A stretch of DNA of 64,000 nt from Talpa occidentalis (lineage: Eukaryota; Chordata; Mammalia; Eulipotyphla; Talpidae): positions 111,404,615 through 111,468,614 of the forward strand of contig NW_023603184.1 in the NCBI RefSeq assembly GCF_014898055.3, read 5' to 3'. Below are positions 13,519 through 24,663 of this stretch, in pieces (within the stretch, counting starts at the first letter, position 1; the number at the start of each line of letters is the position of its first letter). The position numbers and the translations under genes were made by a program. The notes below the pieces were generated by a model, which saw nothing but the letters and a program-made list of their open reading frames with translations, did not search any database and had not been told where the DNA came from.

Positions 13519-14804
13519 CAACTTTGTGTACAGCATTACAATATTGCTTTCTCTTTTGAAATTTTATCATATTTCCTGTTTTGAATGAATAACTTTTAGA
13601 AAATATTTTGCTAATTATTTACCATTCATTTTAACAAAAATTATCTGTACAATTCAGGAAAGTAGCATTTGCTCTGTAACAGTTCTTGTTCTTTTTTTTT
13701 TCTTTTTGACAACTGGAGTTTGGGCTGTTAAATCTAAGGTGGGTAGATATTTATGTACTAATGCTTAGGTAGAGCAGAAGCTAGGAATATTTTTTATGGA
13801 AAATACTTGAGGAAAAAAATCCACCTTACTACCCTATTCTGAAATTATTCTAGCAGTATTCTGGAGAATTAATCATCTAGATGGAACATATTTAGTGAAG
13901 AAAATTTACTGTGTTTTAAGGTTCCATTTTTATTTTTGGAAACTTGATTTAGATAATATTCTAATACCTTCATTGTGCTAAATCCTACCTCTTGAACTGA
14001 CATACTTTTTCCCCCTAAAATGGGGAATTTTCCAGAATGAATTTAATCTAATTTTCCATGATAGTCCTGCAACAATTATAAGGCCTTTAGTGCCTCTCTT
14101 CCTATTTTCTTTTTCAAGACTAAATATTTGTAGTTCCTTACCATTGGGCCACCCTCTGGAAGCACTTCAGTTTATCCATGTTTTCTCTTACCTTTCTACT
14201 GTGGAATACTGATAGAGCCACGGGAAGTTGCCAGGGAATTGTATAAAGAAACCTTAGACACTCTTCACCCATCCTGTTTTAATGTTAATATTATGCATGA
14301 TGATAGTATAGTAGGAAACCCAGGAACTTGATAACTGGCATAAACCATTGTGATTATTCGGAATATATCTGTTATACAAGTGTATTGTATAACCTTGAAT
14401 TTTTTATCACAATGTAGATTTGTGTAATTATCACAATTAATAATACTTAATCTGAAATTTAAGACAATATTATTTTAAGACTCCTGTGAGTTATCCTTAT
14501 TACTTTAGGACTCCAAAGACAATAATGATGTTTGTCAGTTTCTGATTGTGAAATCTTTCAAAATGTCACATGTCTGATCTACCCTTGACCTCCTAGTGTT
14601 TTGGGAGGTAGATAGGCTCTTTTTACCCACAGCTGAATGGTTTCTCCTTCAACTTAATTTTTGGCCTTTGATAACCTTTTCTGGAACAGATAACATTCTT
14701 GTGCAGATATCAGATTTGACCTCTGTCACTTCATTTAGGAAACATTAGCAGGAATGAACAGAAAGATGGCATTGATCCATTGATGATGGATCTATCATTG
14801 ATCC
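13519..14804. other. Unannotated sequence
   Basis: No gene or clear repeat seen. A short local repeat around 'gatccattgatgatggatc' lies at 14770-14806. Confidence 0.5.
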
Positions 14805-16094
14805 ATTATATTGTCATTTTAGTCTTCATTTATTTCTAGTTGTCTTTTTATTATTTTCTTACTTTTTCTCTTTTAATTAATTTTGTTCTCCTTTTTCTAA
14901 TTTCTTTAGGTATAAGTTTAGTGAGACAGTTTGTTTTTGATTTTTCTTGTTTCTTGAAATAATCCCGTATTGTTATAACCTTTCCTCTTAGTGCCACTTT
15001 TTCTGTATCCCATAAGTTCTGATAGGTCATATTTTCATTTTCATTTGTCTTCAGGTATTTTTTCTTCTCTACTTTCTTTGTTGCTCCAATAGTCAATCAG
15101 TAGCATATTGTTTAATCACCACATATTTATGGTTTTTCTAGTTTTCTTTTTGAGGTTGATTTCTAGTTTCATACCGTTGTGATCAGAAAAAAGGCACTTG
15201 ATGATTTATCTGTTTATAAATTTATTGAGACTGTTTTGTGCCTCAGCATGTGGTATGTCCTTGAGAGTGTTCCATGTGCTCTTGAGAAGAATGTGTTTTC
15301 TGCTGCTTTTGGATGAAATGTTCTGTAAATATCTGTTAAGTCCATCTGGCCTAATGTGTCATGTGAGGCTGTTGTTTCCTAGTTGATTTTCTGTCTTGAT
15401 GAACTATCCATTGATGTAAGTAGGGTGTTAAAGTAGTGCTTATTATGCTGCAGTTAATTTCTCCCCACCATTAATACCTGTATAATATATGTATTTTGGT
15501 ATTCCTGTATTGGGTGCATATATATTAATGTTTTGTGCATTCATGATCAAATGACACTTTTATCGTAACATAATATCCATTTTTATCTTATTAACTTTTT
15601 GGACTGGAAGTTTAATTTGCCTCATATGAGTATAATTGTCCTTACCTTCTTCTGGTTACCATTAGCTTGGCATATTATTTTCTACCCCTTCACTTTGAGT
15701 GTGTGTTTATCCTTGGAGCTGAAATAAGGTTCCTGGAGACAATGTATGATTGAATTTTGTCTTTTAGTGCATCTAGCCACTCTGTGACATTTGATTGGTG
15801 AGTTCAGTCAATTTCTATTTAGGGCAACTATTGATATATGAGACCTCACTACTGCCCTTTTGCCTTTTATTGACTGGTGGCTCTATATTATCATGTCCCG
15901 CCCCGTGTTTTTATCTGCCATTTTACTTAGATGTTTTACAATGATGGTTTTCTCAATTTCCTCTTTTTTATGCTTTGTGTTTCTGTTCCAGATTTTTGTT
16001 TTGTGGTTACTGTGAAGTTTGTATAAAATGTCCTGTAGCTAAAATAGTTCTTTATCTTCTGCTTTTTATCTTTATAACATTGCTTTATACCTGA
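14805..16094 (-). mobile_element. Old L1M remnant: 5' half of ORF2 and inter-ORF region
   Basis: The order of phrases matches the antisense of the ORF2 endonuclease region of the young L1 at 22.8-23.7 kb: 'gtatcccataagttctg', 'ttctagtttcataccgt', 'gtgctcttgagaagaatg', 'tgttaagtccatctgg', 'ttcctggagacaatg'. The part beyond about 15840 follows the long inter-ORF region of L1M elements. All frames are broken. Confidence 0.75.
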
Positions 16095-16260
16095 AGTTAC
16101 ATTCATCTGTTTATTGTCTCTTTCCTCCACTAGTCTGTAAACATGATGAGGCTTACAACTTTTGTCTTGTCACTGTATCTGAAGTGCTTAGAATGGTGTG
16201 TGGTATTTGTCAGCAGGCAATGGATATCATATGAAAGTGTTTAACAAATGAATGAATTTA
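16095..16260 (+). repeat. L2 LINE 3' end
   Basis: 'ttattgtctctttcctccac', 'ctgtaaacatgatgaggc', 'gaagtgcttagaatggtg' and the end 'aacaaatgaatgaat' are the L2 3' terminal pattern. The old L1M abuts its left side. Confidence 0.65.
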
Positions 16261-17036
16261 GCCTGCTGAGCTGATGAGGCCCGTGAACACTTGAGTTATA
16301 CAAATAGAGACTAATTGTGCACAGCAGTATTTCTGATACTCTCCCTCAGGTAGAGTATATCATGAATTACAGGGGCTTATGTGTGGTAGACAGAAGCACT
16401 AATCCAATGTATAACACTTTATGGGATAATGTGCACTGAGTTCCAAATAACTGGCTTACACATGACTTTTTGGAACATAATATATTTAAATTGGGCATAA
16501 GTTGGCTCTTGATAAATGTGATTTGAGATTTCAATAATATATTTTGCTAAATGTTGTTACCAAGATTATACTGTTTCTGGAGAAATGCTATCTTCCCTGG
16601 TAACCATGGAGCCATATTGGTAAGTAATATGGGGGAGCAACATTTACTCAGAGTTTCTAGATAATTGTTCACTTGGGGTAGAATTCTAGCCATATTTAAA
16701 GGCTGTGAAGGAAAGAGCTGAATTTCTCTGCCACCTTGAATAAATAAATGGCAAGTGTAAACTCAGGGAAATAAACAAGGCCCCATTTTCTTCAGAGAAA
16801 GTCTGTTCAGTCAGAACAGTTGCAGAAAGTGCAATGTTAACAATTGAAATTAGGTGTTAGTTACAACATGGTGAACATGAAGGAGCCCGGAACTTAAGTA
16901 GGAATGTGTGATGCTAAAACAGTTACATTGTATTTATAAATCCCATCTATATGAGAGGTTCTGTCCCTAATATATGACTTTCCCTGGTCAGCATTAGGTG
17001 TGGCATTGAGGAAAGGGTGTGGTGGAAGCAGGTAAC
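16261..17036. other. Unannotated sequence
   Basis: No gene or clear repeat recognised. Confidence 0.5.
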
Positions 17037-17235
17037 ATTTACTGAATGTTATGTGACACGCTGCTGCTCTGCATGTATTGTCTCATTAAGGCTGCTCCCA
17101 ATCCTACAAAGTTGGTTCTTGTATTATCTCCATTTCATAGATGAGGTAGCTGAGACTTAGGGTGAAGAAGCAGCACAGTAAGAAATACTGTGCTGGAATA
17201 CTAATCTGGTGCTGTCTGACTTAGAAGTCAGTCTT
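17037..17235 (-). repeat. MIR SINE
   Basis: Antisense MIR pattern: 'taacatttactgaatgtta', 'tattatctccatttcatag', 'atgaggtagctgagactta', 'ctggtgctgtctgactt'. It is old and diverged. Confidence 0.65.
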
Positions 17236-17989
17236 GTCTTCTGTGACATTCTGTGATTATAACTGTTTAGGATTGGGGGATAAGCGATCGATGGGATGGC
17301 ATGGACTCTGAGGGCAGCATTTCAGAAAGTTGTCAATATTCTTGTATTTTTCGTGAAAGCTTTTAAAGGCATTATTAGGGACTTAGAGCCAGACTGGAAG
17401 GAAATGCAAGACAAGAATAAAGTGCACATTAACTCTTAGGTCTTAGAGATTTTTTTGTAATATCTTTCTGTCATCACTTATCCCTTTAGTAAAGCATGCA
17501 CACTAAAGAGAATTAGTGAAATTGCTAGTTCTTATGAATTCATTATACATGAATTCATAGTCACCAAAGCATAATCTCTGCTGTGCTTGAGTTTGAAAGT
17601 TTGAATTCTTCTTATTTGTTTCATAAAACTATTGTAATGAGTCTAACACAGAAAAATAGGAGCAAGACTATGGGTAAATGTGTACTACATGTAAATACTA
17701 TACTAATTAAAAAGTTTTCTACTATCTTAAAACCCCAAACTCATTCAGAACAACTATTTCTGAGGCCAGAGAATTCTGTGGCTTCTTCAGGACATGGAGT
17801 AAGGAAATTCGTCATTGAGGCTTCAGGATGTATAAGGAATAGCTTTCCCTGCATTCATGTTATTTCCATAAGAAACTTGATTTGGTGTTTTTGATTTAAG
17901 GTAGGAGGGCTTTAGATTCTGAACTTTGCCCTGTTTCTAGAATCTTTTCTGTACTTGTGTTATTATGTCATATATGTTTAAAAATAATC
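17236..17989. other. Unannotated sequence
   Basis: No gene recognised. The 103-codon frame at 17583-17894 has no visible domain or coding bias. Confidence 0.5.
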
Positions 17990-18415
17990 TGTTTAAACTG
18001 AATTAAAAAAAGATGTTATATGAGTGCAGATATTATATAATACTGCAGCTCTATTAACAATAGCCAATGTATGGAAATAATCTAAGTACCCAATAACAGA
18101 TGAGTGGACAAAGAAGAAGAGGTACACACACACACACGCACACACCCTCTTACTCATGTGGGTCATCTTACTCATGTGGAATATAAAGAAACAATGCAGA
18201 GGACAGATGAAATCAAACTAAAACAAACCTTGTAATCTGATTGTAGAACTGAGGTTACTAGAGGGAAGGGAGAGGGGCTGGAGGGGTTCCAGTAGACTGT
18301 GGTGGAGGGATATTGGTGTCTTGGCAGTGGGTATGGTGTGGTAACTTTCATTTGAAGAGGTGTGAAGCTATACTCCTAAAACATATGCAGTGTTATAACC
18401 AAGCTTACCTAAAAG
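17990..18415 (+). mobile_element. Old L1 3' end, plus strand
   Basis: 'aacaatagccaatgtatgg', 'ggaaataatctaagtaccc', 'gtggacaaagaagaagagg', 'ggttactagagggaaggg' follow the C-terminus of L1 ORF2 and its 3' UTR. The section that normally follows the first part is deleted and replaced by a short (AC)n run. A young SINE interrupts its 3' edge. Confidence 0.7.
18124..18146. repeat. (AC)n microsatellite
   Basis: A short interrupted AC run lies inside the old L1 3' end, at the point of its internal deletion. Confidence 0.8.
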
Positions 18416-18768
18416 ACAAAAACCAAAAACACTTAGGGCCTCCCCAATGGCGCAGCGGTTGAGCGCTGGGTTGCGAAGCTGCCCGCGGCCTCCGCGGCAC
18501 CGGTTCGATCCCCGGCTGTTCCCCGGCCACCGAAGGAGGGTCCCACATGGCACGCAGACCTCTCCTGCTGCCCGCTGCTCCCCTCAGCAGTGTACTTCAG
18601 TCCTTCTGCCTGCTCTGCTCCCCGTTCTGGCTCTGGTGAATTCTCTCACCCTCCCGCGCTTCTGACTGTACCCAGTGCATGTATAAAAACAAAACAAACA
18701 AATAAATAAATAAATAAAAAAAACATGCCTCTTTAAAAAAAAAAAAAAACAAAAACCAAAAACACTTA
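18416..18768 (+). mobile_element. Long tRNA-derived SINE, near-intact, perfect 20-bp target duplication
   Basis: The element starts with GGGCCTCCCCAATGGCGCAG at 18436. Its perfect 20-bp target duplication acaaaaaccaaaaacactta is at 18416-18435 and 18749-18768. It has a tRNA-like head, a unique body ending 'ctgactgtacccagtgc', and a tail with repeated AAATA units and a long A run. The high GC, intact CpGs and perfect duplication suggest one of the youngest copies here. Confidence 0.95.
18448..18512 (+). promoter_or_regulatory. RNA polymerase III A and B boxes of the SINE
   Basis: TGGCGCAGCGG at 18448-18458 fits the A-box consensus TRGYNNARNNG. GGTTCGATCCC at 18502-18512 fits the B-box consensus GGTTCRANNCC. 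Their spacing suits a tRNA-type internal promoter. This is the best preserved pair in the window. Confidence 0.85.
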
Positions 18769-19678
18769 AAGGAGAAGAAAATAACTTATTTAAAGAGAGA
18801 CTTCGCTGCCTGCACAGAAAACTTTATTGGTATGATCTGCTCACACCAGTCTTCTAGTCCCTTGCAGCAATAGCCCTACTCAGAAATTCTCATATTAACC
18901 TTCTTTGAGGCTACCCCAAAATATCCTAGTGATGAAAAATGGGGTGGGAAATTTCCCAGTGGTCAAAAGTGCCTAGAAAAGCATAGGAACTTAGTAAGTT
19001 CTTGATTGATTAATGAGCAACAACAAATCTCTGAGTTCGTTTTGTTATTCTACTCAATTTATGCCAACTTATTAAAGATAGCTGCCATCCAATGAAGGTA
19101 CACATGAAAACATTGAAACATATGGTTTTCATTAAATAAAAATAATTTCTAGGTTAATTTTGGTAAGGATTATAGATTTTAAAAGTGCTTTTATTTAATT
19201 GTAGATATATTGTATATATATTTCCAACTTATTACAAAGAAATTCATGACTTCTGATTTGTAAATGAATTAATAGTCACATATGTATCACTTACAATGAG
19301 CACTAAGATATACCAGTGCCACTTCAGTAGGTACTTAAAAGTTCTGTAGCCTGCCTGGTTATTAAGTCATCAGACTGACTGAACTAGTCAGTACTGATCC
19401 TTGTTTGCACACCTCTTATCTGACTTCAGATAAATGAGAAAACAGGCAAAAATAATGGTGTTTCTATTTTGTTGTCTGACCTCTCCCTACTAATTTCTCC
19501 TCTTGTTTCTCCCCTCAAAATTACCCTTCATGGTACTAAGAGAACTGAACATTTAGGTGACCAGGCTCAGAGTTTTAGTGCTAAAAGTAATTTGCAATGA
19601 AGATGGGAGCTGTACTCTCAGGAGGCAGGGAGTTCCTGTTTTTTTCTTTTTTAATATTCTTTCTTTTATTTCTAAAAT
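18769..19678. other. Unannotated sequence
   Basis: No gene or clear repeat recognised between the SINE and the L1. Confidence 0.5.
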
Positions 19679-19694
19679 CAGCTTACTCATTTTT

Positions 19695-19874
19695 TTTTAA
19701 ATAATAAATTTTATTTTTATATTCCCCATACAATTGCAACCCCCCATTCTGATCCCAATACCTCCCCTCCTGCCCCCCACCCCCCAAAAAGTGTCTCTGG
19801 TTCATAGTTTTTTGTTGATTTTGATATTCACTTTCTTATAGTTATTCATTTTCCTGGTCCCTTATTTAAGTTTT
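19695..19874 (-). promoter_or_regulatory. L1 3' UTR with G-rich polypurine tract
   Basis: About 180 bp follow the ORF2 stop. On the element strand there are several runs of four to six G (top-strand C runs at 19740-19788), which could fold as a G-quadruplex. A G-rich 3' UTR tract is a known L1 feature. The element ends in an A/T-rich stretch rather than a long pure A tail. Confidence 0.8.
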
Positions 19875-22800
19875 CTAGATTCCTGCTATGAGTGGGAACA
19901 TCCAGTATTTTTCTTTTTCTTTCTGGCTTATTTTGCTGAGCATGATCCCTTCCAGCGCCATCCATGTTGCTGCAAATTGCATGTGTTTATCTTTTGTGAA
20001 TGCTAAGTAATATTCCATGGTATATATGTACCACATCTTCTTGATCCAGTCATCTATTTTTGGGCATTTGGGCTGTTTCCAAAGCTTAGCTATTGTAAAT
20101 AGAGCTGCTATAAACATAGGGGTGCAGGTGTTCTTTGGAATTGATGTTTCTGTGTCCTTTGGGTAAATACCTAGGAGTGGAATTGCTGGATCATATGGAA
20201 GCTCTATGTTTAGTAGGTCCAGAAATCTCCACACAGCTCTCCATAGTGGTTGGACCAGTTTGCACTCCCACCAGCAGTGCAGGAGAGTTCCTTTTTCTCC
20301 ACACCCTCGCCAACATTTGTTGTTGCTAGTTTTTTTAATATGTGCCATTCTCACTGGTGTAAGATGGTATCTCATGGTAGTTTTGATTTGCATTTCCCCG
20401 ATTACAAGTGATGTTGAACATTTTTTCATATGCCTGTTGGCCATTTGCATTTCCTCTTCAGAGGTTTCTTTTAGCTCTTCTGCCCATTTTTTGACTGGAT
20501 TATTTTCTTTGTTGTTGTTGAGTCTCATCAGCTCTTTGCAAATTTTTGTGATCAGTCCTTTATCATTAGTGTTGGGTGCAAAAATGTTCTCCCAGTTGGT
20601 GAGGTTTCTCTTAGTTTTTGTTATTGTCTCTTTTGCTGTGCAGAAGCTCTTTAATTTGATGTAGTCCCAGCTGTTTATCTTTGCCTTCACTATCACTGCT
20701 TTGGGTGTTGTGTCTGTAAAGATGTCTTTGATGTGAATATCACGTAGTGTTTCGCCTATATTTCCTTCTATGCATTTTATGGTTTCAGGTCTTATGTCTA
20801 ATTCTTTAACCCATTTTGAGTTGATTTTTTGTGTATGGTGTGAGGTAGTGGTCAAGCTTCATTCTTTTGCAAGTAGCGACCCAGTTTTCCCAGCACCATT
20901 TATTGAACAAACTTTCTTTGCTCCAATGCATAGTCTTTGCTCCTTTGTCAAAGATTAGTTGATCATAAATCTGTGGGTATATTTCTGGATTTTCTATTCG
21001 ATTCCATTGGTCTGTATGTCTGTTCTTGTTCCAATACCATGCAGTTTTGATGATTATGGCTTTGTAGTATAGTTTGAAGTCTGGGAGTGTGATGCCTCCA
21101 TTTCCTTCTTTTTTTTTCAGGAGAGCTTTGGCTATTCGGGGTTTTTTGTGATTCCATATGAATTTCTTCAATAATTGTTCTATTTCTTTGAAGAATGACA
21201 TTGAAATTTTGATTGGAATAGCATTGAATCTGTATATTGCTTTTGGTAGGATGGCCATTTTAATAATGTTTATTCTTCCAATCCATGAGCAGGGGATGTC
21301 TTTCCATTTCTTTGTGTCTTCTTCTATTTCTTTTAACAGTGTTTTATAGTTTTCTTTGTATAGGTCCTTTGCCTCTTTTGTTAGATTTATTCCCAAATAT
21401 TTGATTTTTTTGTTTTGATAATAAAAGGGATGTTTTTTTTTATTTCTTCTTCTTCAGATTTATTGTTTCTGTATAGGAAAGCTACTGACTTTTGCGTGTT
21501 GATTTTGTATCCTGCCACTTTACTGAACTGATTGATGAGTTGAATTAGTTTTTCTGTGGAGTTTTTAGGGTTCTCTATGTATGTTATCATATCATCTGCA
21601 AATAATGATAGTTTGACTTCTCCTTTTCCTATTTGGATTCCTTGTATGTCTTTCTCTTGTCTTATTGCTCTGGCTAGGACTTTCAGTATTATATTGAAAA
21701 GCAGTGGTGAGAGTGGGCATCCTTGTCTTGTTCCAGATCTTAATGGAATTGCTTTCAGCTTTTAACCATTGAGAATGATACTGGCTGTTGGCTTGTCATA
21801 GATGCCCTTTATGATGTTGAGGTATGTTCCTTGTATCCCAAGAATTTCAAGGGCTTTTATCATGAATGGGTGTTGCACTTTGTCGAAAGCTTTTTCAGCA
21901 TCTATTGATATTATCATATGGTTTTTATATTTCTTTTTGTTGATGTGTTGGATAACGTTGATTGATTTTCAGATGTTGAACCATCCTTGTGTCCCTGCAA
22001 TGAATCCCACTTGGTCGTGGTGAATTATCTTATGGATACATTGTTGGATTCTGATAGCTAAAATTTTATTGAGGATTTTTGCATCAGTGTTCATTAGGGA
22101 GATTGGCCTGTAGTTTTCCTTTTTAGTGTTGTCCTTGTTCAGTTTTGGTATTAGTGTGATGTTGGCTTCATAGAACGTGTTTGGTATTGTCCCTTCCTTC
22201 TCAATTTTTTGGAAGAGTTTGTGAAGGATAGGCACTAATTCGTCTCTGAATGTTTGGTAGAATTCATTTGTAAATCCGTCAGGTCCTGGGCTTTTGTTTT
22301 TGGGGAGGTTTTTGATTACCATTTCAATTTCACTGCTTGTAATTGGTCTGTTTAGGTGTTCTATTTCTTCTTTATCTAGCTTTGGGTGATTGTAGAGTTG
22401 TAGGAATTTGTCCATCTCTAGATTGTTGAACTTGTTTCCATATAACTGTTCATAGTAGTTACTGATTATTCTTTTGATTTCTGCTGTGTCTGTTGTGATT
22501 TCTCCTCTTTCATTGATGATCCTGTTTATTTGTGCTTTCTCCCTTTTTTCCTTTGTGAGCCTGGCTAGGGGCTTGTCTATTTTATTGATTTTTTTGAAGA
22601 ACCACCTCTTGGTTTCATTGATCTTTTGGATTGTTTTTTTAGTTTCAATTTCATTTATTTCTGCTTTGGTTTTTATTATTTCTTTTCTTCTACTGGTTTT
22701 GGGTTTTTTTTTTTGTTGTACTTTTTCTAGATCTTTGAACTTCGAGATTAGGTTGTTTCTTTGAGTTCTTTCTTGTTTCTTGATGTGAGCTTCTATTGCT

Positions 22801-23681
22801 ATATATTTTCCTCTTATTACTGCTTTTGCTGCATCCCATACATTTAGGATATTGGTGTCCTCCTTGTCATTCAATTCAAAGAATTTTTTAATTTCTTCTT
22901 TGATCTCCTCATTAGTCCAGTGGTCTTCCAGTAGTGTGGTTTTTAATCTCCATGAGGTAGGATAGTTCCTTGCCTTCTTTTTATGGTTTATTTCTAGTTT
23001 GATGCCTTCGTGGTCAGAAAGGATGGTTGGTATGATTTCAATCTTGGTGTATCTGTTGATGTTTGCCTTGTGCCCCAGTATGTGATCGATCCTGGAGAAT
23101 GATCTGTGTGCGCTTGAGAAAAATGTGTACTCTGTTTTTTTGGGGTTTAGTGTTCTATAGATGTCTGTTAAGCCCAAATTCTCTAGGTCCTTATTTAGAG
23201 CTTTAGTTTCTTTACTTATTTTTTTGTCTTGTTGATCTATCCATTGTTGATAGTGGTGTGCTGAAGTCTCCCACTACGTATGTGTTTTCTCTGATGTCTG
23301 TTTTCAGAGAGGACAACAGTTGTCTGATATATTTTGGTGCTCCTTCGTTTGGTGAGTATATTTTAATGAGTGTTATTTCTTCTTGAAGTATTGTCCCCTT
23401 GATCATAATGTAGTGACCATTGGGGTCTCTTTTTATCTTTTTGAGTTTGAAATCTGTTTTATCTGATATAAGTATAGCTGTTCCTGCTTTCTTTTTTGGT
23501 CCATTTGCTTGTAGGATTGTTTTCCATCCTTTAACTTTTGTAGCTAAATGTGTTTCCTGGAGACAGCAAAAGGTTGGGTTTTGTTTCTTAATCCAGGCTG
23601 CAACTCTTTCTTTTTATTGAAGAGTTTAGTCCATTTACATTTAGAGTTAATATTGGTATGTTAGCATCTGTATTTGCCATT
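19875..23681 (-). pseudogene. L1 ORF2 (endonuclease-reverse transcriptase), broken
   Basis: ORF2p nicks target DNA and reverse-transcribes L1 RNA at the nick. The start ATG is at 23681-23679. Ignoring breaks, the span is about 1,268 codons, close to the usual 1,275. Visible parts in order are: endonuclease with QETH (catalytic Glu near residue 42); GDFS at about 23270-23260, where the family has GDFN, so a catalytic Asn is now Ser; RIDH and SDH motifs (SDH at 23018-23010); the reverse transcriptase core with RQGCPLSP and FADD (21602-21591); and a C-terminal C-x3-C-x7-H-x4-C cluster (20315-20262). Frameshifts lie near 23607, 23212, 21400 and 20830. In-frame stops lie at about 21969 (Arg CGA to TGA, inferred) and about 21754. 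The longest open piece is 402 codons (21969-23177). Confidence 0.95.
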
Positions 23682-23757
23682 ATGTTTGTCTTTCCTTTGA
23701 TTTTATTTACTTATTCTTTTAATAACTTTTTTTTTTTTTTTTGGCCTTCTTTCATTG

Positions 23758-24663
23758 TTATTCGTCCCTCTGAGGTTCTGGCTTTAGGATTCCTTTTAGT
23801 ATTTTTTGGAGTGGGGGTTTAGTCGTAATGAAATTCCAGAGTTTCTGTTTGTCTGGGAAGGTCCTTATTCTTTCTTCATAGAGGAAGGAGAGCTTTGCGG
23901 GATAGAGCATTCTTGGTTGGCATCTGTTTTCTTGGAGTCTGTTGACTATGTCCCTCCACTCTCTCCTTGCCCGTAGTGTTTCTTCAGAGAAGTCTGAAGT
24001 TAGCCTGATTGGTTTTCCTTTGAATGTTATCTGTTTCTTCCCTCTTGCCAGCTTCATTATTTTTTCCTTGTCCTGGATTCTTGGGAGCTTTACTATTATG
24101 TGTCTTGCTGTATTTTTCCTTTCGTCGTGGAAGTTTGGTGTTCTTCTTGCTTCTTGTATGTTAATTTTCAGCTCCTTCTTCACATTTGGGAAGTTCTCTT
24201 CAATTATCTCTTTGAATATTTTCTCTGTTCCTACATCTCTCTCCTCTGCTTCTGGTATTCCTATAACTCTTATATTTCCTTTCCTCATGGAGTCAGATAG
24301 TTCCCGAAGTCTTTCTTCATTCTTTTTCCTTCGTACTTCTCTTTCCTTTTCTGTTTTGGTTCTTTTTATTTCTGTGTCTTCAAGAGTACTTATTCGTTCT
24401 TCCATTTCATCTATTCTGCTTTCATTGCTTTTCCCAGAGTTCTTTAGTTCCTCCATTAATTCTTTGATCTCCTGTATTTCTTTTTCTTCCCTCTTTAGGG
24501 ACTCAATTTCATTCTTCTGACCATTGTTTTCCCTCTTTAGGGACTCAATTTCCTTCTTCTGATCATTGTTTTCCTTTATGAGTTCTGTCATTTTTTTAAT
24601 CACAGCAATTTTAAATTCTCTTTCTGGAAGGCTCAGAAGTTCTTCCAAGTTACTGTTGTTGCA
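23758..24663 (-). pseudogene. L1 ORF1 (RNA-binding nucleoprotein), start lost
   Basis: ORF1p is a coiled-coil trimer that coats L1 RNA. The 296-codon frame starting at TTG 24648 is open to the TAA at 23758. It shows a charged coiled coil (about residues 20-110), an RRM-like part (from NIRVIGIPE near 125 to RHIIVKL near 182) and a C-terminal domain with RARREW (226-231) and YPAKLSF (249-255). No ATG precedes it in frame: the frame runs upstream only to a TAA near 24690. The next frame upstream has an ATG near 24770 followed by TAG codons. So the N-terminus seems broken by a frameshift at the C6 run (24669-24674 region) and by stops. Residues 26-53 are a tandem duplication of a 14-residue unit. 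Known ORF1p proteins are often about 340 residues, so 30-40 N-terminal residues are missing. Confidence 0.9.
24489..24572 (-). repeat. 42-bp tandem duplication inside L1 ORF1
   Basis: Units at 24489-24530 and 24531-24572 each begin ccctctttagggactcaatt on the top strand and differ at about three positions. Each encodes 14 residues (ENNDQKKEIESLKR and ENNGQKNEIESLKR), exactly two heptads, so the coiled-coil register is kept. Confidence 0.92.

Noticed and set aside
17583..17894. 103-codon plus-strand frame as a small gene
   Set aside because: No domain, no promoter or splice signals, and AT-driven composition.
18436..18520. Functional tRNA gene at the SINE head
   Set aside because: A and B boxes fit, but no cloverleaf with acceptor stem pairs and anticodon arm is kept, and the sequence continues into the SINE body.
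20206..20664. Plus-strand frames of 66-192 codons across the L1
   Set aside because: They are antisense shadows of ORF1 and ORF2 (for example 23942-24520 opposite the coiled coil).
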